Assembly (NCBI RefSeq): GCF_000022605.2
Contig: NC_013454.1
Span: forward strand, 372,001-436,000
From: Blattabacterium sp. (Blattella germanica) str. Bge
GTDB taxonomy: Bacteria > Bacteroidota > Bacteroidia > Flavobacteriales > Blattabacteriaceae
Length of the DNA: 64,000 bases
Direction: 5' to 3'
Below, piece after piece: positions 35,168-44,900 of the stretch. The translations under genes were made by a program, and so were the position numbers. The notes beneath the pieces are model-generated. The model made no database searches, was not told where the DNA came from, and was given only the letters and a program-made list of their open reading frames with translations. How positions within the stretch are numbered: the stretch's first letter is position 1; every line of letters starts with the position of its first letter.

Positions 35168-37436
35168 TTTGTGCATCTATTACAGATAAAGTCGCTAAAT
35201 TAACTATTTCTTCTATACTGGATTGCATTTGCATAACATGTGCCGGTTTTCGCATTCCTAACATTACAGGGCCAATTGTTTGAACATTTCCTAATCCTCT
35301 AATAAATTTATAAGTTAAATTTCCTGATTCTAGATTTGGAAATATAAAAATATTTGCTCTTTTTTTGACAAGTTTGGAAAAAGGAAACTTGCTAGCTAAT
35401 AAAAATTCATTTAGAGCAAAATCAGGTTGTAATTCTCCATCGACTATTAAATTTGGATATTTTTTATGTAAAAAAGCTACTGTCTGAGATACCTTAGAAG
35501 ATGTTTTTGAATTAGATGAAAAATTTTGAAAAGATAACATTGCTATATGTGGTTCAATATCAAAAGCTTTCACTACATGAGATGCCATTAAAGCTATTCT
35601 AGCTAATTCTTCACTTGTTGGATCTGGAATGACGGCTGTATCAGCCAAAAACAAGGGACCACGTTTTGTCAATAAAATCATCATTCCTGCTGTTTTGTGA
35701 ACGGAATCTGCTCTACCTATAACTTCTAACATAGGACGTAAACTCAATGAAAAACTTCTTGAATATCCTGTAATAACCGCATCTGCCTCTCCTTGATCTA
35801 CCATCATTGCCCCAAAATGATCATTTGTACGCATACGTATTTTTGAATCGTATAAAGTCAAACCTTTCCGGTTTCTTCTTTCCCAAAGGATTTGAAGTAA
35901 AAATTTTCTTACTTTTTCTCTATTTTCTTCTTTTTCTGGATCTACAATTTCTAATTCAACATCTAGGTTATTTTCATTGATTAAACGTTTGATACGATCT
36001 TCATTTCCTAAAACAACGGGAACAGAAACAATTCCTTCCTCATGAAGAATTTGAACAGATTTCAATATATCATATTCTTCTCCATTACAAAAAACAACTT
36101 TTTTAGGATTTGTACGTGCTCTATTTTGGATCATTCGAAGCATTTTACTTTCGTAACCCATCCTATCAAGCAATTTTTCTTGATAGATTTTCCAATCTAA
36201 AATAGGATTTCTCGCTACTCCAGAATCCATAGCGGCTTTAGCTACAGCAGGAGCAACACGAGTAATCAAACGATTATCAAAAGGCTTTGGAATAATATAT
36301 TCTTTTCCAAAAGAAATATTTTTTTTATTATAAACAATATTGACCTGTTCTGGAACAGGTTCTTTTGCCAAAGAAGCTATAGCATGTACAGCTGCTAATT
36401 TCATTTCATCATTAATTACACTAGCATGAACATCTAGAGCTCCTCTAAAAATATAAGGAAATCCTAAAACATTGTTAACTTGGTTTGGATAATCACTTCT
36501 TCCAGTAGCCATAATAATATCTGGACGGACTTGAATTGCTAAGTTATAATCTATTTCTGGATCTGGGTTTGCCATAGCAAACACAATCGGATTTTTTCCC
36601 ATACTTTTTAACATATTAGGAGTTAATATACCTCCTATAGATAAACCAATGAAAACATCCGCGTTTTCGATAGCTTGATCTAATTTTGGAACAGGATAAG
36701 TATTTACAGAAAATTCCTTTTTTTCTTTATTCAAATCGGTTCTTGAAGAATGCAATAACCCTTTGCTGTCAAACATGAGAATATTTTCAGGTTTTACGCC
36801 AAGTTGTTTATAAGTTCTTGTACAGGAAATGGCAGCAGCTCCTGCCCCATTAACTACCATTTTAATTTCATGAATTTTTTTTCCAACATAGGTGATAGCA
36901 TTAAGCAATGCAGCTCCTGAGATAATCGCTGTTCCATGTTGATCATCATGCATAACAGGAATACTTAGTTCTTTTTTAAGTCTTCTTTCTATTTCAAAAG
37001 CTTCTGGAGCTTTTATATCTTCTAGATTGATTCCTCCAAAAGTAGGGGCAATAGCTTTGACTGTTTCTATAAATTTTTCTGGATCAGATTCGTCTATTTC
37101 TATATCGAAAACATCAATCCCAGAAAAAATTTTGAATAAAAGAGCTTTTCCTTCCATTACCGGTTTAGAGGCTAATGCTCCAATATCTCCAAGACCTAAT
37201 ACAGCAGATCCATTAGTAATGACTGCGACAAGATTTCCTTTAGATGTATATTTATATACTTCTTGAGAAGAACGAGCTATTTCTTTACAAGGTTCTGCTA
37301 CTCCTGGAGAATAAGCAAGAGATAGATCTCTTTGACTACTATATTTTTTAGTGGGTGTTATTTGTATTTTTCCAGAAGGAAATTGACTATGATAATTTAA
37401 AGATTCTTCACGAAATTTACTTATGTTTTTTATCAT
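35154..37436 (-). CDS. maeB: NADP-dependent malic enzyme (MaeB type)
   Basis: This 760-residue two-domain protein converts malate to pyruvate and CO2 with NAD(P)H. The N-terminal malic-enzyme domain (about 1-420) has AYSPGVAEPCKEIA, SAVLGLGDIGALASKPVMEG, IDVFDIEIDE and MHDDQHGTAIISGAALLNA with the metal-binding Asp/Glu residues, plus VNGAGAAAISC for NAD(P). The C-terminal part (about 430-760) resembles phosphotransacetylase but is regulatory in this family. All main motifs are intact. It probably lets the symbiont use host dicarboxylic acids and makes NADPH. It overlaps murI by 14 nt. Confidence 0.94.
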   Translation of the reverse strand: MIKNISKFREESLNYHSQFPSGKIQITPTKKYSSQRDLSLAYSPGVAEPCKEIARSSQEVYKYTSKGNLVAVITNGSAVLGLGDIGALASKPVMEGKALLFKIFSGIDVFDIEIDESDPEKFIETVKAIAPTFGGINLEDIKAPEAFEIERRLKKELSIPVMHDDQHGTAIISGAALLNAITYVGKKIHEIKMVVNGAGAAAISCTRTYKQLGVKPENILMFDSKGLLHSSRTDLNKEKKEFSVNTYPVPKLDQAIENADVFIGLSIGGILTPNMLKSMGKNPIVFAMANPDPEIDYNLAIQVRPDIIMATGRSDYPNQVNNVLGFPYIFRGALDVHASVINDEMKLAAVHAIASLAKEPVPEQVNIVYNKKNISFGKEYIIPKPFDNRLITRVAPAVAKAAMDSGVARNPILDWKIYQEKLLDRMGYESKMLRMIQNRARTNPKKVVFCNGEEYDILKSVQILHEEGIVSVPVVLGNEDRIKRLINENNLDVELEIVDPEKEENREKVRKFLLQILWERRNRKGLTLYDSKIRMRTNDHFGAMMVDQGEADAVITGYSRSFSLSLRPMLEVIGRADSVHKTAGMMILLTKRGPLFLADTAVIPDPTSEELARIALMASHVVKAFDIEPHIAMLSFQNFSSNSKTSSKVSQTVAFLHKKYPNLIVDGELQPDFALNEFLLASKFPFSKLVKKRANIFIFPNLESGNLTYKFIRGLGNVQTIGPVMLGMRKPAHVMQMQSSIEEIVNLATLSVIDAQIRKN

Positions 37437-37497
37437 TATGTTAATAATTAATAATATAATTTTGAAATAGATACAGGATTGATGAAAAAAAATATTC

Positions 37498-37944
37498 TCA
37501 TTTCCAAATGATATCTTTTTCGAAGAAATATTTTTTACCTGATTTCCACCTGATTATAAGTTTATAATATCCTTTTTTCAAAAATTTTTTAGGAATAAAT
37601 AATATTTTTTTTGAAGATTTCAATATTTTGAAAGATTTTGTTAAATCCAAATCTTTAGAAGATGATCTAAATAAAGTAAAAAATCCATAAAAATTATCAT
37701 TAATAGGTGGAAATAGAATTTCAACTCCAGAAGATAAAATGGAAATTTTTATTTTCTTAGGAAGTTCTAACACATTTTTTTTTTCATTTATAATTTCTTG
37801 ATATTTCATTTCTTCTTCATAATATCTATCTGATACAAGTTGGCTTCCTACATGTGGAAAAAAAAAGGCGATATAAATAATAAAGATTATAAAAAAAACC
37901 AAAGATAACACAATTCCGGTATCCCAATTGAATTTTATTTTCAT
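37498..37944 (-). CDS. FixH/CcoH-like cbb3 oxidase assembly protein
   Basis: This 148-residue protein has one N-terminal membrane helix (NWDTGIVLSLVFFIIFIIYI) followed by SDRYYEEEMKYQEIINEK, the signature of FixH, and a beta-rich periplasmic domain. FixH proteins help assemble the copper centre of cbb3 oxidase. It lies 73 nt downstream of ccoP. In free-living flavobacteria ccoG is normally found in this position; here nothing coding is left in the gap. Confidence 0.83.
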   Translation of the reverse strand: MKIKFNWDTGIVLSLVFFIIFIIYIAFFFPHVGSQLVSDRYYEEEMKYQEIINEKKNVLELPKKIKISILSSGVEILFPPINDNFYGFFTLFRSSSKDLDLTKSFKILKSSKKILFIPKKFLKKGYYKLIIRWKSGKKYFFEKDIIWK

Positions 37945-38017
37945 AATTCAAATTTTATTTGAGGAAAACTATAATGCTAAAAATCGAAATGTATAACAAT
38001 CTATAGTAGAACATCAT

Positions 38018-38902
38018 TTATATCTTGCTCCATTCTGTTATTTTTTTTCCTTGTGGAGCTTTAGATGTTAAAGGTTTTTTAGATTTTTGATTAATAAAAT
38101 AAACATAACTAGATATTTTTTCAATATCGTTTCCTTTAATTTCTCCTGATTTTCCAAAAGCTCGCATAGTCGGATTATTATCGCTTCCATTCCATATGAT
38201 AGAAAAAATGTTTTTAAATAAATTTTTTTCTTTCGTATTGATCCAATAATCATCTGTTAAATTAGGTCCTATATTTCCACTTCCATCTGATTGATGACAA
38301 GTAGCACAATTTTCATCAAAAAGAGTTTTCCCACTATCAATTAAATTTTCCTTAAAACAAGCATTTTCTATAGTTACTTGTGGAGTATTTTTTTCAAAAA
38401 TTTCTATTTGTTTCAACTGATTCTTATAAGCTATTTCATATTCTTTATAAGGGTTAGAAAAATCCATGAATAAATAAGAAAAAAAATAAATTGCGGAAAA
38501 AATAATTGTCATATAAAAAAGATGGATCCACCACATTGGTAATCTATTATCTAATTCTATAATTCCATCAAATCCATGATCTATTTTTTTTACTCCATCA
38601 TTCATTTTTTTAGGATCATGAAATATAAATTTATAAAGTCTGTAAAAATAGTTCCCTTCGTTTTCTTCAAAGATTTTTATCCTTTCTTTTTCTTCGATAG
38701 ATTGTAATTTTTTTCTAAAAATCAAACTATTAACAAATTCTAAAATCCATAACAATATTGTAGTTACAATCAAAAAAGAAATTGTAATAGGATGAACTAA
38801 ATAATAAATATGATTATAACTTCTAAAAAAGACATAGAACATAAATATTATAATAGATAAAAAAGAAGGAATCATAATAAAAGAAGGAATTCTAGATCTC
38901 AT
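38018..38902 (-). CDS. ccoP: cbb3-type cytochrome c oxidase subunit CcoP (cytochrome c)
   Basis: This 294-residue diheme-family subunit has a single CxxCH haem site in this lineage: NCATCHQSDGSG near residue 198 with the distal ligand region MRAFGKSG near 248. Two N-terminal membrane helices (about 10-55) are followed by the conserved DNRLPMWW near 119 before a third helix, as in Bacteroidota CcoP. It passes electrons to the catalytic subunits. The start overlaps ccoQ by 11 nt. Confidence 0.92.
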   Translation of the reverse strand: MRSRIPSFIMIPSFLSIIIFMFYVFFRSYNHIYYLVHPITISFLIVTTILLWILEFVNSLIFRKKLQSIEEKERIKIFEENEGNYFYRLYKFIFHDPKKMNDGVKKIDHGFDGIIELDNRLPMWWIHLFYMTIIFSAIYFFSYLFMDFSNPYKEYEIAYKNQLKQIEIFEKNTPQVTIENACFKENLIDSGKTLFDENCATCHQSDGSGNIGPNLTDDYWINTKEKNLFKNIFSIIWNGSDNNPTMRAFGKSGEIKGNDIEKISSYVYFINQKSKKPLTSKAPQGKKITEWSKI

Positions 38903-39092
38903 AATTTTTTCTTTTTTTTTCTTCTTCTAATTCTAAAGGGATTGAACTGATTTTTTCATAATATTTTTTCGGTTTTGAAAACACAAAAAATAAAATCAAA
39001 AAGAAAACCAATAAAAATAAAATTAACATAATAGATTGAAAAATTCCTACATTTATTTCTTTTGTAAAATACTGTTTAAAAAAACTTATCAT
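38892..39092 (-). CDS. ccoQ: Small cbb3 oxidase subunit CcoQ-like
   Basis: This small membrane protein of 66 residues has one long helix (IMLILFLLVFFLILFFVF) and the conserved tail KKYYEKISSIPLELEEE found in Bacteroidota CcoQ. The frame is open further upstream, but MISFFKQYF at 39092, 7 nt after the ccoNO stop, fits relatives better. Its identity rests on position, size and tail motif. CcoQ stabilises the cbb3 complex. Confidence 0.78.
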   Translation of the reverse strand: MISFFKQYFTKEINVGIFQSIMLILFLLVFFLILFFVFSKPKKYYEKISSIPLELEEEKKRKNYEI

Positions 39093-39099
39093 TAATTTT

Positions 39100-41295
39100 T
39101 TAAGATTTAATATCTGTTCCAATCCTTTGTAAATAAGCAATAAGAGCTATAATTTCTCTTTTATCTAAAGGGATAAATTTTTCTTTTTCCACTTTTTTTT
39201 GTCGATTCATTTCTATTTCCAAACTTGGAAACTCTTTATATATGTCAGATACAATTTTATTTGCTTGACGATCCATATCTTGATTTACATTTTTTATATC
39301 TTTTAAAGTATATGGAACTCCTAATTTGATCATTGCTTTTATTTTTTTTTCTGTATTAGACCTATCCAATTTATTATAAATTAACCAAGGATATCTTGGC
39401 ATAATGGATCCAGGTGAAGTAGATCTAGGGTTATACATATGATTATAATGCCAAGAATTAGGATTTTTCCCTCCTTCTCTGGCTAAATCTGGTCCTGTTC
39501 GTTTAGATCCCCAAAGAAATGGATGATCATATACAAACTCTCCTGCTTTAGAATATTCTCCATAACGAACAACCTCATCTCTAAATGGACGGACTTGTGC
39601 ACTATGACAAGCATTACACCCTTCTCTAACAAATAAATCTCTCCCTTCCAATTCAAGCGCCTTATAAGGTTTTACATTATGAATAGTAGGAACATTAGAT
39701 TTAATCACTAAAGTAGGAATGATTTCTATAAATCCTCCAATAGCTACTGCGATAAAGGAAAGAACTGTTAATTGTATTGGTTTTCTTTCTAACCAACTGT
39801 GAAACTTTTCATTTTTCTCTTTTATATTTTCTCCATAAAATGGATCGCATTTGAATTTCTCATTATCAATTGAATAACCTTTTTGAATCGTTTTAAAAAT
39901 ATTAAAAATCATTAAAACAAAACCTAAAAAATAAATCATACCACCTATAAATCTTATTTTATAAAATGGAATGATGGATAATACTGAATCTAAAAAATTT
40001 TTATAAGCTAAAGTTCCATCAGGATTGAATTTTTTCCACATCATAGATTGTAATATAGATCCAAAATACATTGGAAAAATGTACAATACAATTCCTAAAA
40101 CACCTAACCAAAAATGGATATTAGCTAATGATATAGAGTATAATTTAGTATTCCACATTTTTTGTGTAAGCCAATATATAACTCCAAAAGCCATAAACCC
40201 GTTCCATCCTAAAGTTCCTAAATGAACATGAGCTATAATCCAATCTGTAAAATGTCCAATAGAATTCAAAGTTTTAGTAGCAAGCATCGGTCCTTCAAAA
40301 GTAGCCATTCCATAACAAGTAATTCCCACTACAAAAAATTTCAAAATAGGATTTTTTTTAACTTGATTCCAATCTCCTCTTAATGTAAGTAATCCATTCA
40401 ACATTCCACCCCAAGAAGGAGCAATTAACATGATTGAAAAAATAGTTCCTAACATTTGAGCCCAATTGGGAAGAGATGTATACATTAAATGATGAGGACC
40501 AGCCCATATATATACAAATATTAAGGACCAAAAATGAATAATAGAAAGTTTATAAGAAAAAATAGGCTGATTAGATGCTTTAGGGACAAAATAATACATC
40601 AATCCTAGTATAGGGGTAGTCAAAATAAATGCAACAGCATTATGTCCATACCACCATTGCATTAAAGCATCTTGTACTCCAGCATATATAGAATAACTCT
40701 TAAAAGATAAAAGAGATATAGGTAACTCAAGATTGTTAAATAAATGCAACATCGCTACAGCAACCCATGTTCCTAACAAAAACCAAATACTGACATATAA
40801 ATGTTTGATTCTTCTTTTTAAAATAGTTCCTATCATATTAATTCCATAAACAATCCAAATAAAAAAGATCCCTATATCTATAGGCCACTCATGTTCTGCA
40901 TACTCTTTACTAGTGTTAATTCCTAATAAAAAAGTAATCCAAGTGGAAAAAATAAATATTTGCCATCCCCAAAAATGAATCCAACTAAGAGTATCACTAA
41001 AAACTCTAGTCTTTAATAAACGTTGCAAAGCATAGTAATATCCTGTAAAAATTATATTTCCAACAAAAGCGAAAACAGCAGTACTTGTATGTAGCATTCT
41101 CCATCGACCAAACCCCATAATCCCTTGAGTATCCTTCAGTTTGTTTCCAAAAATCAATTCAGGAATATCAGGATAAAACAACAACAAGGCTACAAATAAT
41201 CCGGCTAAAAATCCAATAAAAGCCCAAAACATAGTAGCGTATAGAAAAGCTTTTACAATACGGTTATTGTAATAATATGATGTATTTAATTTCAT
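39100..41295 (-). CDS. ccoNO: Fused cbb3 cytochrome c oxidase subunits I and II (CcoN-CcoO)
   Basis: This catalytic haem-copper oxidase subunit fuses CcoN (about residues 1-480, about twelve helices) to CcoO (about 500-731). CcoN shows HTSTAVFAFVGNIIFTGYYY, WWYGHNAVAFILT for the copper ligands, GPHHLMYTSLPNWAQ and HVHLGTLGWNG with the haem His residues. CcoO shows the haem c site EGCNACHSAQVRPFRDE and the ligand-bearing PGSIMPRYPWL. The fusion is standard in Bacteroidota. I chose MKLNTSYYYNNRIVKAF (41295) over ATG 41325, which lies inside ccoS and gives ten extra residues not seen in relatives. Confidence 0.94.
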   Translation of the reverse strand: MKLNTSYYYNNRIVKAFLYATMFWAFIGFLAGLFVALLLFYPDIPELIFGNKLKDTQGIMGFGRWRMLHTSTAVFAFVGNIIFTGYYYALQRLLKTRVFSDTLSWIHFWGWQIFIFSTWITFLLGINTSKEYAEHEWPIDIGIFFIWIVYGINMIGTILKRRIKHLYVSIWFLLGTWVAVAMLHLFNNLELPISLLSFKSYSIYAGVQDALMQWWYGHNAVAFILTTPILGLMYYFVPKASNQPIFSYKLSIIHFWSLIFVYIWAGPHHLMYTSLPNWAQMLGTIFSIMLIAPSWGGMLNGLLTLRGDWNQVKKNPILKFFVVGITCYGMATFEGPMLATKTLNSIGHFTDWIIAHVHLGTLGWNGFMAFGVIYWLTQKMWNTKLYSISLANIHFWLGVLGIVLYIFPMYFGSILQSMMWKKFNPDGTLAYKNFLDSVLSIIPFYKIRFIGGMIYFLGFVLMIFNIFKTIQKGYSIDNEKFKCDPFYGENIKEKNEKFHSWLERKPIQLTVLSFIAVAIGGFIEIIPTLVIKSNVPTIHNVKPYKALELEGRDLFVREGCNACHSAQVRPFRDEVVRYGEYSKAGEFVYDHPFLWGSKRTGPDLAREGGKNPNSWHYNHMYNPRSTSPGSIMPRYPWLIYNKLDRSNTEKKIKAMIKLGVPYTLKDIKNVNQDMDRQANKIVSDIYKEFPSLEIEMNRQKKVEKEKFIPLDKREIIALIAYLQRIGTDIKS

Positions 41296-41305
41296 TAGAA
41301 AATCA

Positions 41306-41455
41306 TTATTTGTTTTCAATATCATCGATCAAAATCCTAATTCTAGGAGATTCAAAATCATCAAATTGTCCAGAATAAAGACCAATTAAAAAAAATATGA
41401 GAAAAAGTGCTCCTAAAGAAATACTAGATAATATCATAATAATTAATATATCCAT
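41306..41455 (-). CDS. ccoS: cbb3 oxidase maturation protein CcoS
   Basis: This 49-residue protein runs from ATG 41455 to TAA 41306. One membrane helix is followed by the diagnostic LYSGQFDDFESPRIRIL and a short acidic tail ending DDIENK. CcoS is needed for cofactor insertion into cbb3 oxidase. It sits between ccoI and ccoNO, as in free-living flavobacteria. Confidence 0.93.
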   Translation of the reverse strand: MDILIIMILSSISLGALFLIFFLIGLYSGQFDDFESPRIRILIDDIENK

Positions 41456-41490
41456 AAGACAAAAATTTCAAATTTAGAATTTTTTTGAAG

Positions 41491-43722
41491 CTAAAATATA
41501 AATCGTCGTGAAACGATCCAAGTAGATATTATGGAAAAAAAAACAACAGAAAAGGAACTTAAAGGCATTAGAATAGCTGCTATAAAAGGTTTTAAATTCC
41601 CGGTTACAGCAAAATAAATCCCTATAATATTATAAAATAAACTGATCATAAAATTGACAATCACTAGTTTGCTAGATATTTTGGATATCTTTAAAAATAA
41701 GAAAATTTTATTCAAACAATCAGATTGCAAAAATGCATCACAATTTGGAAAAAAACTAGTTGGATTTTCAGATACAGCAACCCCTACTTCACTTCTACTT
41801 AAAGCTGCACAATCATTAATGCCATCTCCAAACATCATGATTTTTTCTCCCTTTTTTTGTAATTTTTTAACATAATTTAGTTTATTTTCTGGACTCTGAT
41901 TAAAAAGGACTTTACCAGTCTTAGGTAAAATAGATTTCAAGTAATTTTTTTCTAATTCATTTTTATCTCCAGAAAGAATAATTATTTTATACTCTTTCAA
42001 ATTTTGAAATATTTTTTTTATACCTTTCCGATAATAATTTCTAAATAAAAAATAACCTACAAACTTATTATTTATAGAAATAAAAACTGTTGTTTGATTT
42101 CTATCTTTTATTTTTTTTGTAATTCCTAAATATTCTTTAGATCCAATTTTAACCGGTATATTTTTTATGACTCCTTCTAATCCTTTTCCCATTATTTCTT
42201 TAAAATTCTTTATAGAATAAAAATCTTTGATAGATAATTCTGATAATATTCTTTGACTTAGAGGATGAATAGAGTTTTTTAATAAAGATGCTACAATTTT
42301 TTTTTCCTCATATTTCATGTTTCCTATAAAAAATATTTTTTCTTTATTTGGATCCGTTATAGTTCCTGTCTTATCAAAAATTAAAGTTTTTATTGCAGAG
42401 ATTCTTTCCATTGTAAAAATATCTTTTATATAAAAACTTTTTTTAGAGAAAAATCGTATGATATTTCCAAATATCAATGGAGTAGAAAGTACCAAGGCAC
42501 AAGGACAAGTGATAATTAAAACAGAAAAAGTGGTCTGAAATATTTTTGAAATATCGTTGTTTAAGTACCAATAAATTCCACTCATTATAGAAATGATCAA
42601 AATAGCAGGAGTAAAATATTGACTGAATTGAGTGGATATTGAATTTAAATAAAATAATTTTTTATGATGATTAGATTGGTTTTTATTCCATAATAAACTC
42701 AAATAACTATGATCTACATTCTTAATGACTTTCAAAAAAATAGCTTCTCCTTTTTGTTTAGAACCAGCATAAACTCGATCTCCTATTTTTTTATTTATTA
42801 AATGAGATTCGCCAGTAATAAAACTGTTATCCAATACAGCATTTCCTTTTATAAGTATAGAATCGGCAGGAATAATTTCTTCATTCCTAATTAAAATAAT
42901 ATCTCCTTTTTTCAAAGAAGAAAGCAAAATTTTTTCTTCTTTTTCATTTTTCTCATGTATTCTTGTCATTAAAACGGGATAAAAAGATTTATAATTTTTG
43001 TCAAAAGAAAGAATTTTATTATGAGTATGAATTTGAAATATTCTGCTTACAAGTAGAAATAAAGAAAAACTAGAAATGCTATCGAAATAGCCAGAACCTA
43101 AATCAAAAAAAATTTCGTAACAGCTCCATAAAAAAAGAACTAATATTCCTATGGAAATAGGAACATCTATATTCAAAACATGTTTTTTGAATCCTAAAAT
43201 GGCATATTTTACATGATCTTTAAGAGAAAATATTACAACTGGTAAAGATAAAATGAACATGAGATAATGAAAAAAGTTTCTATTTTCTAAAAACCATGCA
43301 TCTTGATAGGCTCCAACATATCCTGGAATAGCCAAAAGCATAATATTTGCAAAACAAAAAAAGGAAATAGCTAATTTTCCTATTAATTTTCTGTCAAATG
43401 TGTTATTGATTTTTCTTTTTTCTATTGATTCAAAATTAATAGAAGGTCTATACCCCATGTCATCAAGGAGTCTAGCTAAACTACTTAGTTTGAATTCTAC
43501 ATTATTAAATGTTATCCAAATTTGTTTACTGGAAAAGTCAACAGTAGATTCTAGAATATTTTTATGAAACTTCGATAAAGTCTCTAAAACAAGAACACAA
43601 GAACTACAATGAATAGAAGGGATTAAAAAGCGAACAGTTGTAATATTATTATGATTGAAATCAATTAATTTTTCTGCAATTTTTTTATCATCAAGAAAAT
43701 CAAAAAAATCATGTTTTTTCAT
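41491..43722 (-). CDS. ccoI: Copper-exporting P-type ATPase CcoI/FixI, N-terminally shortened
   Basis: This P1B-type ATPase of 743 residues supplies copper for cbb3 oxidase assembly. A heavy-metal-associated domain contains IHCSSCVLVLETL near 40. It has the membrane copper site ITCPCALVLSTP, the phosphorylation site IFDKTGTITD and the hinge MMFGDGINDCAALSRSEVGVA. Flavobacterial FixI usually begins with a further Cys-rich zinc-ribbon-like segment before the FLDD stretch. Here the protein starts directly at MKKHDFFDFLDD, and only 23 nt separate it from gcvH, so that segment is lost. No other damage is visible. Confidence 0.92.
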   Translation of the reverse strand: MKKHDFFDFLDDKKIAEKLIDFNHNNITTVRFLIPSIHCSSCVLVLETLSKFHKNILESTVDFSSKQIWITFNNVEFKLSSLARLLDDMGYRPSINFESIEKRKINNTFDRKLIGKLAISFFCFANIMLLAIPGYVGAYQDAWFLENRNFFHYLMFILSLPVVIFSLKDHVKYAILGFKKHVLNIDVPISIGILVLFLWSCYEIFFDLGSGYFDSISSFSLFLLVSRIFQIHTHNKILSFDKNYKSFYPVLMTRIHEKNEKEEKILLSSLKKGDIILIRNEEIIPADSILIKGNAVLDNSFITGESHLINKKIGDRVYAGSKQKGEAIFLKVIKNVDHSYLSLLWNKNQSNHHKKLFYLNSISTQFSQYFTPAILIISIMSGIYWYLNNDISKIFQTTFSVLIITCPCALVLSTPLIFGNIIRFFSKKSFYIKDIFTMERISAIKTLIFDKTGTITDPNKEKIFFIGNMKYEEKKIVASLLKNSIHPLSQRILSELSIKDFYSIKNFKEIMGKGLEGVIKNIPVKIGSKEYLGITKKIKDRNQTTVFISINNKFVGYFLFRNYYRKGIKKIFQNLKEYKIIILSGDKNELEKNYLKSILPKTGKVLFNQSPENKLNYVKKLQKKGEKIMMFGDGINDCAALSRSEVGVAVSENPTSFFPNCDAFLQSDCLNKIFLFLKISKISSKLVIVNFMISLFYNIIGIYFAVTGNLKPFIAAILMPLSSFSVVFFSIISTWIVSRRFIF

Positions 43723-43745
43723 AATAAATTCTAATTAATTATTAA

Positions 43746-44135
43746 TTAGGTTTTTTGTATATACTGTTTGTATTCTTGCGAAGACATTAATTTATTATAC
43801 TCTTCTATATATAAGACTTCTATTAGGAGAATCCATCCTTCGTCATAAGAACTTTTATTAATAAGTTCTGGTTCGGATAATAATTTTTTGTTAATTTCAA
43901 GAATACAACCTGAAACAGGCATAAATAAATCAGAAACGGTTTTTACCGCTTCAATTGTGCCAAAAGGATCTCCTTCTTTGATTTTTTTTCCTATAATGGA
44001 ATCTTCTACATCTAGATAAACAATATCTCCCAATTCATTTTGGGCAAAATGAGTAATTCCCACATAAGCTTTTTTTTGGATATCTAATCTTATCCACTCA
44101 TGATTTTTACTGTACTTTAAATTATTAGGGTTCAT
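43746..44135 (-). CDS. gcvH: Glycine cleavage system H protein
   Basis: This 129-residue lipoyl carrier of the glycine cleavage system shuttles the aminomethyl group between GcvP and GcvT. KYSKNHEWIRL, ITHFAQNELGDIVYLD and the lipoylation site TIEAVKTVSDLFMPVSG (Lys65) are clear. The C-terminus has SSYDEGWILLIEV. Partner genes are not in the window. It lies in the same direction as the glucosaminidase upstream (16 nt) and ccoI downstream (23 nt). Confidence 0.95.
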   Translation of the reverse strand: MNPNNLKYSKNHEWIRLDIQKKAYVGITHFAQNELGDIVYLDVEDSIIGKKIKEGDPFGTIEAVKTVSDLFMPVSGCILEINKKLLSEPELINKSSYDEGWILLIEVLYIEEYNKLMSSQEYKQYIQKT

Positions 44136-44151
44136 AGTAATATATTTTTAA

Positions 44152-44838
44152 TTATTTTATAATAAAACAAGGACTTGTTTTTGTACAGTTCAATTTTTTC
44201 TTAATGAGAAGAAAAATTTTATAAACAAGATCTATTTTTTTCTTGAAAAAAGAATCGCTTTTTTTATTTTTTTGCATGATAGATGTTAAGTATAAGTTTA
44301 TTTTTTTCTCTATACCACAAGAATTCTCTTCATCAAACTTCCACAGTAGGTACTTTTCTATCTGATCAATTAATAAATCTGCGTAATTTAATGATGTAGC
44401 ATAACCTGCTTGTTTAAGTTCTGCAGCCCAAGATTGATAATCATTTTTTTTTAAAAGAAATAATTTATAATAACGCGGCTGTTGTAAAAATCTTGAGTGA
44501 TCCTGAAAAGATTCTCGTACAGAATTATATTTTCTAAAACATTCTTTTGGAAGATCATCATCATGGTAATAAATATCTCCCATCCAATTTTTTCCACATT
44601 TAATTCCAAAATGATTATTCGTTGCTTTGGATAATGAGCTGTTTCCACAAGAAGATTCTAAAATTCCTTGTCCTAATTTGATACTAGCTGGTATTCCAAA
44701 TTTTTCCATTTCTTCTACAGCAAAAACAGCATATTTTTTAATGTATTCAATGACATTTTCTATTTCTTTTGTTTCTTTTGAAAAAGATGAAAAAAAATAC
44801 ATCAAAAAGAATAATATAAAATAAAAAAAATTTTTCAT
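44152..44838 (-). CDS. Exported glucosaminidase (GH73-like peptidoglycan hydrolase)
   Basis: This 228-residue protein has a signal peptide (about 1-20) and a GH73/FlgJ-type glucosaminidase domain. The catalytic Glu lies in GQGILESSCGNSSLSKATNN near residue 61, followed by HFGIKC, RKYNSVRESFQDHSRFLQQ and the late AAELKQAGYATSLNYADLL. Free-living flavobacterial relatives usually carry C-terminal LysM repeats; here the tail is a short Lys-rich stretch without LysM. It probably trims glycan strands in the periplasm. Confidence 0.87.
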   Translation of the reverse strand: MKNFFYFILFFLMYFFSSFSKETKEIENVIEYIKKYAVFAVEEMEKFGIPASIKLGQGILESSCGNSSLSKATNNHFGIKCGKNWMGDIYYHDDDLPKECFRKYNSVRESFQDHSRFLQQPRYYKLFLLKKNDYQSWAAELKQAGYATSLNYADLLIDQIEKYLLWKFDEENSCGIEKKINLYLTSIMQKNKKSDSFFKKKIDLVYKIFLLIKKKLNCTKTSPCFIIK

Positions 44839-44900
44839 TTTTATTAACTTAATGATGGATAAAATTACGTTTTTTTATAAAAATTTAGAAATTTTTGAAA

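Noticed and set aside
38018-38902. CcoP with only one haem c site, considered truncated
   Set aside because: The N-terminal helices and length are as expected for Bacteroidota CcoP; no frame remnants were found around it.
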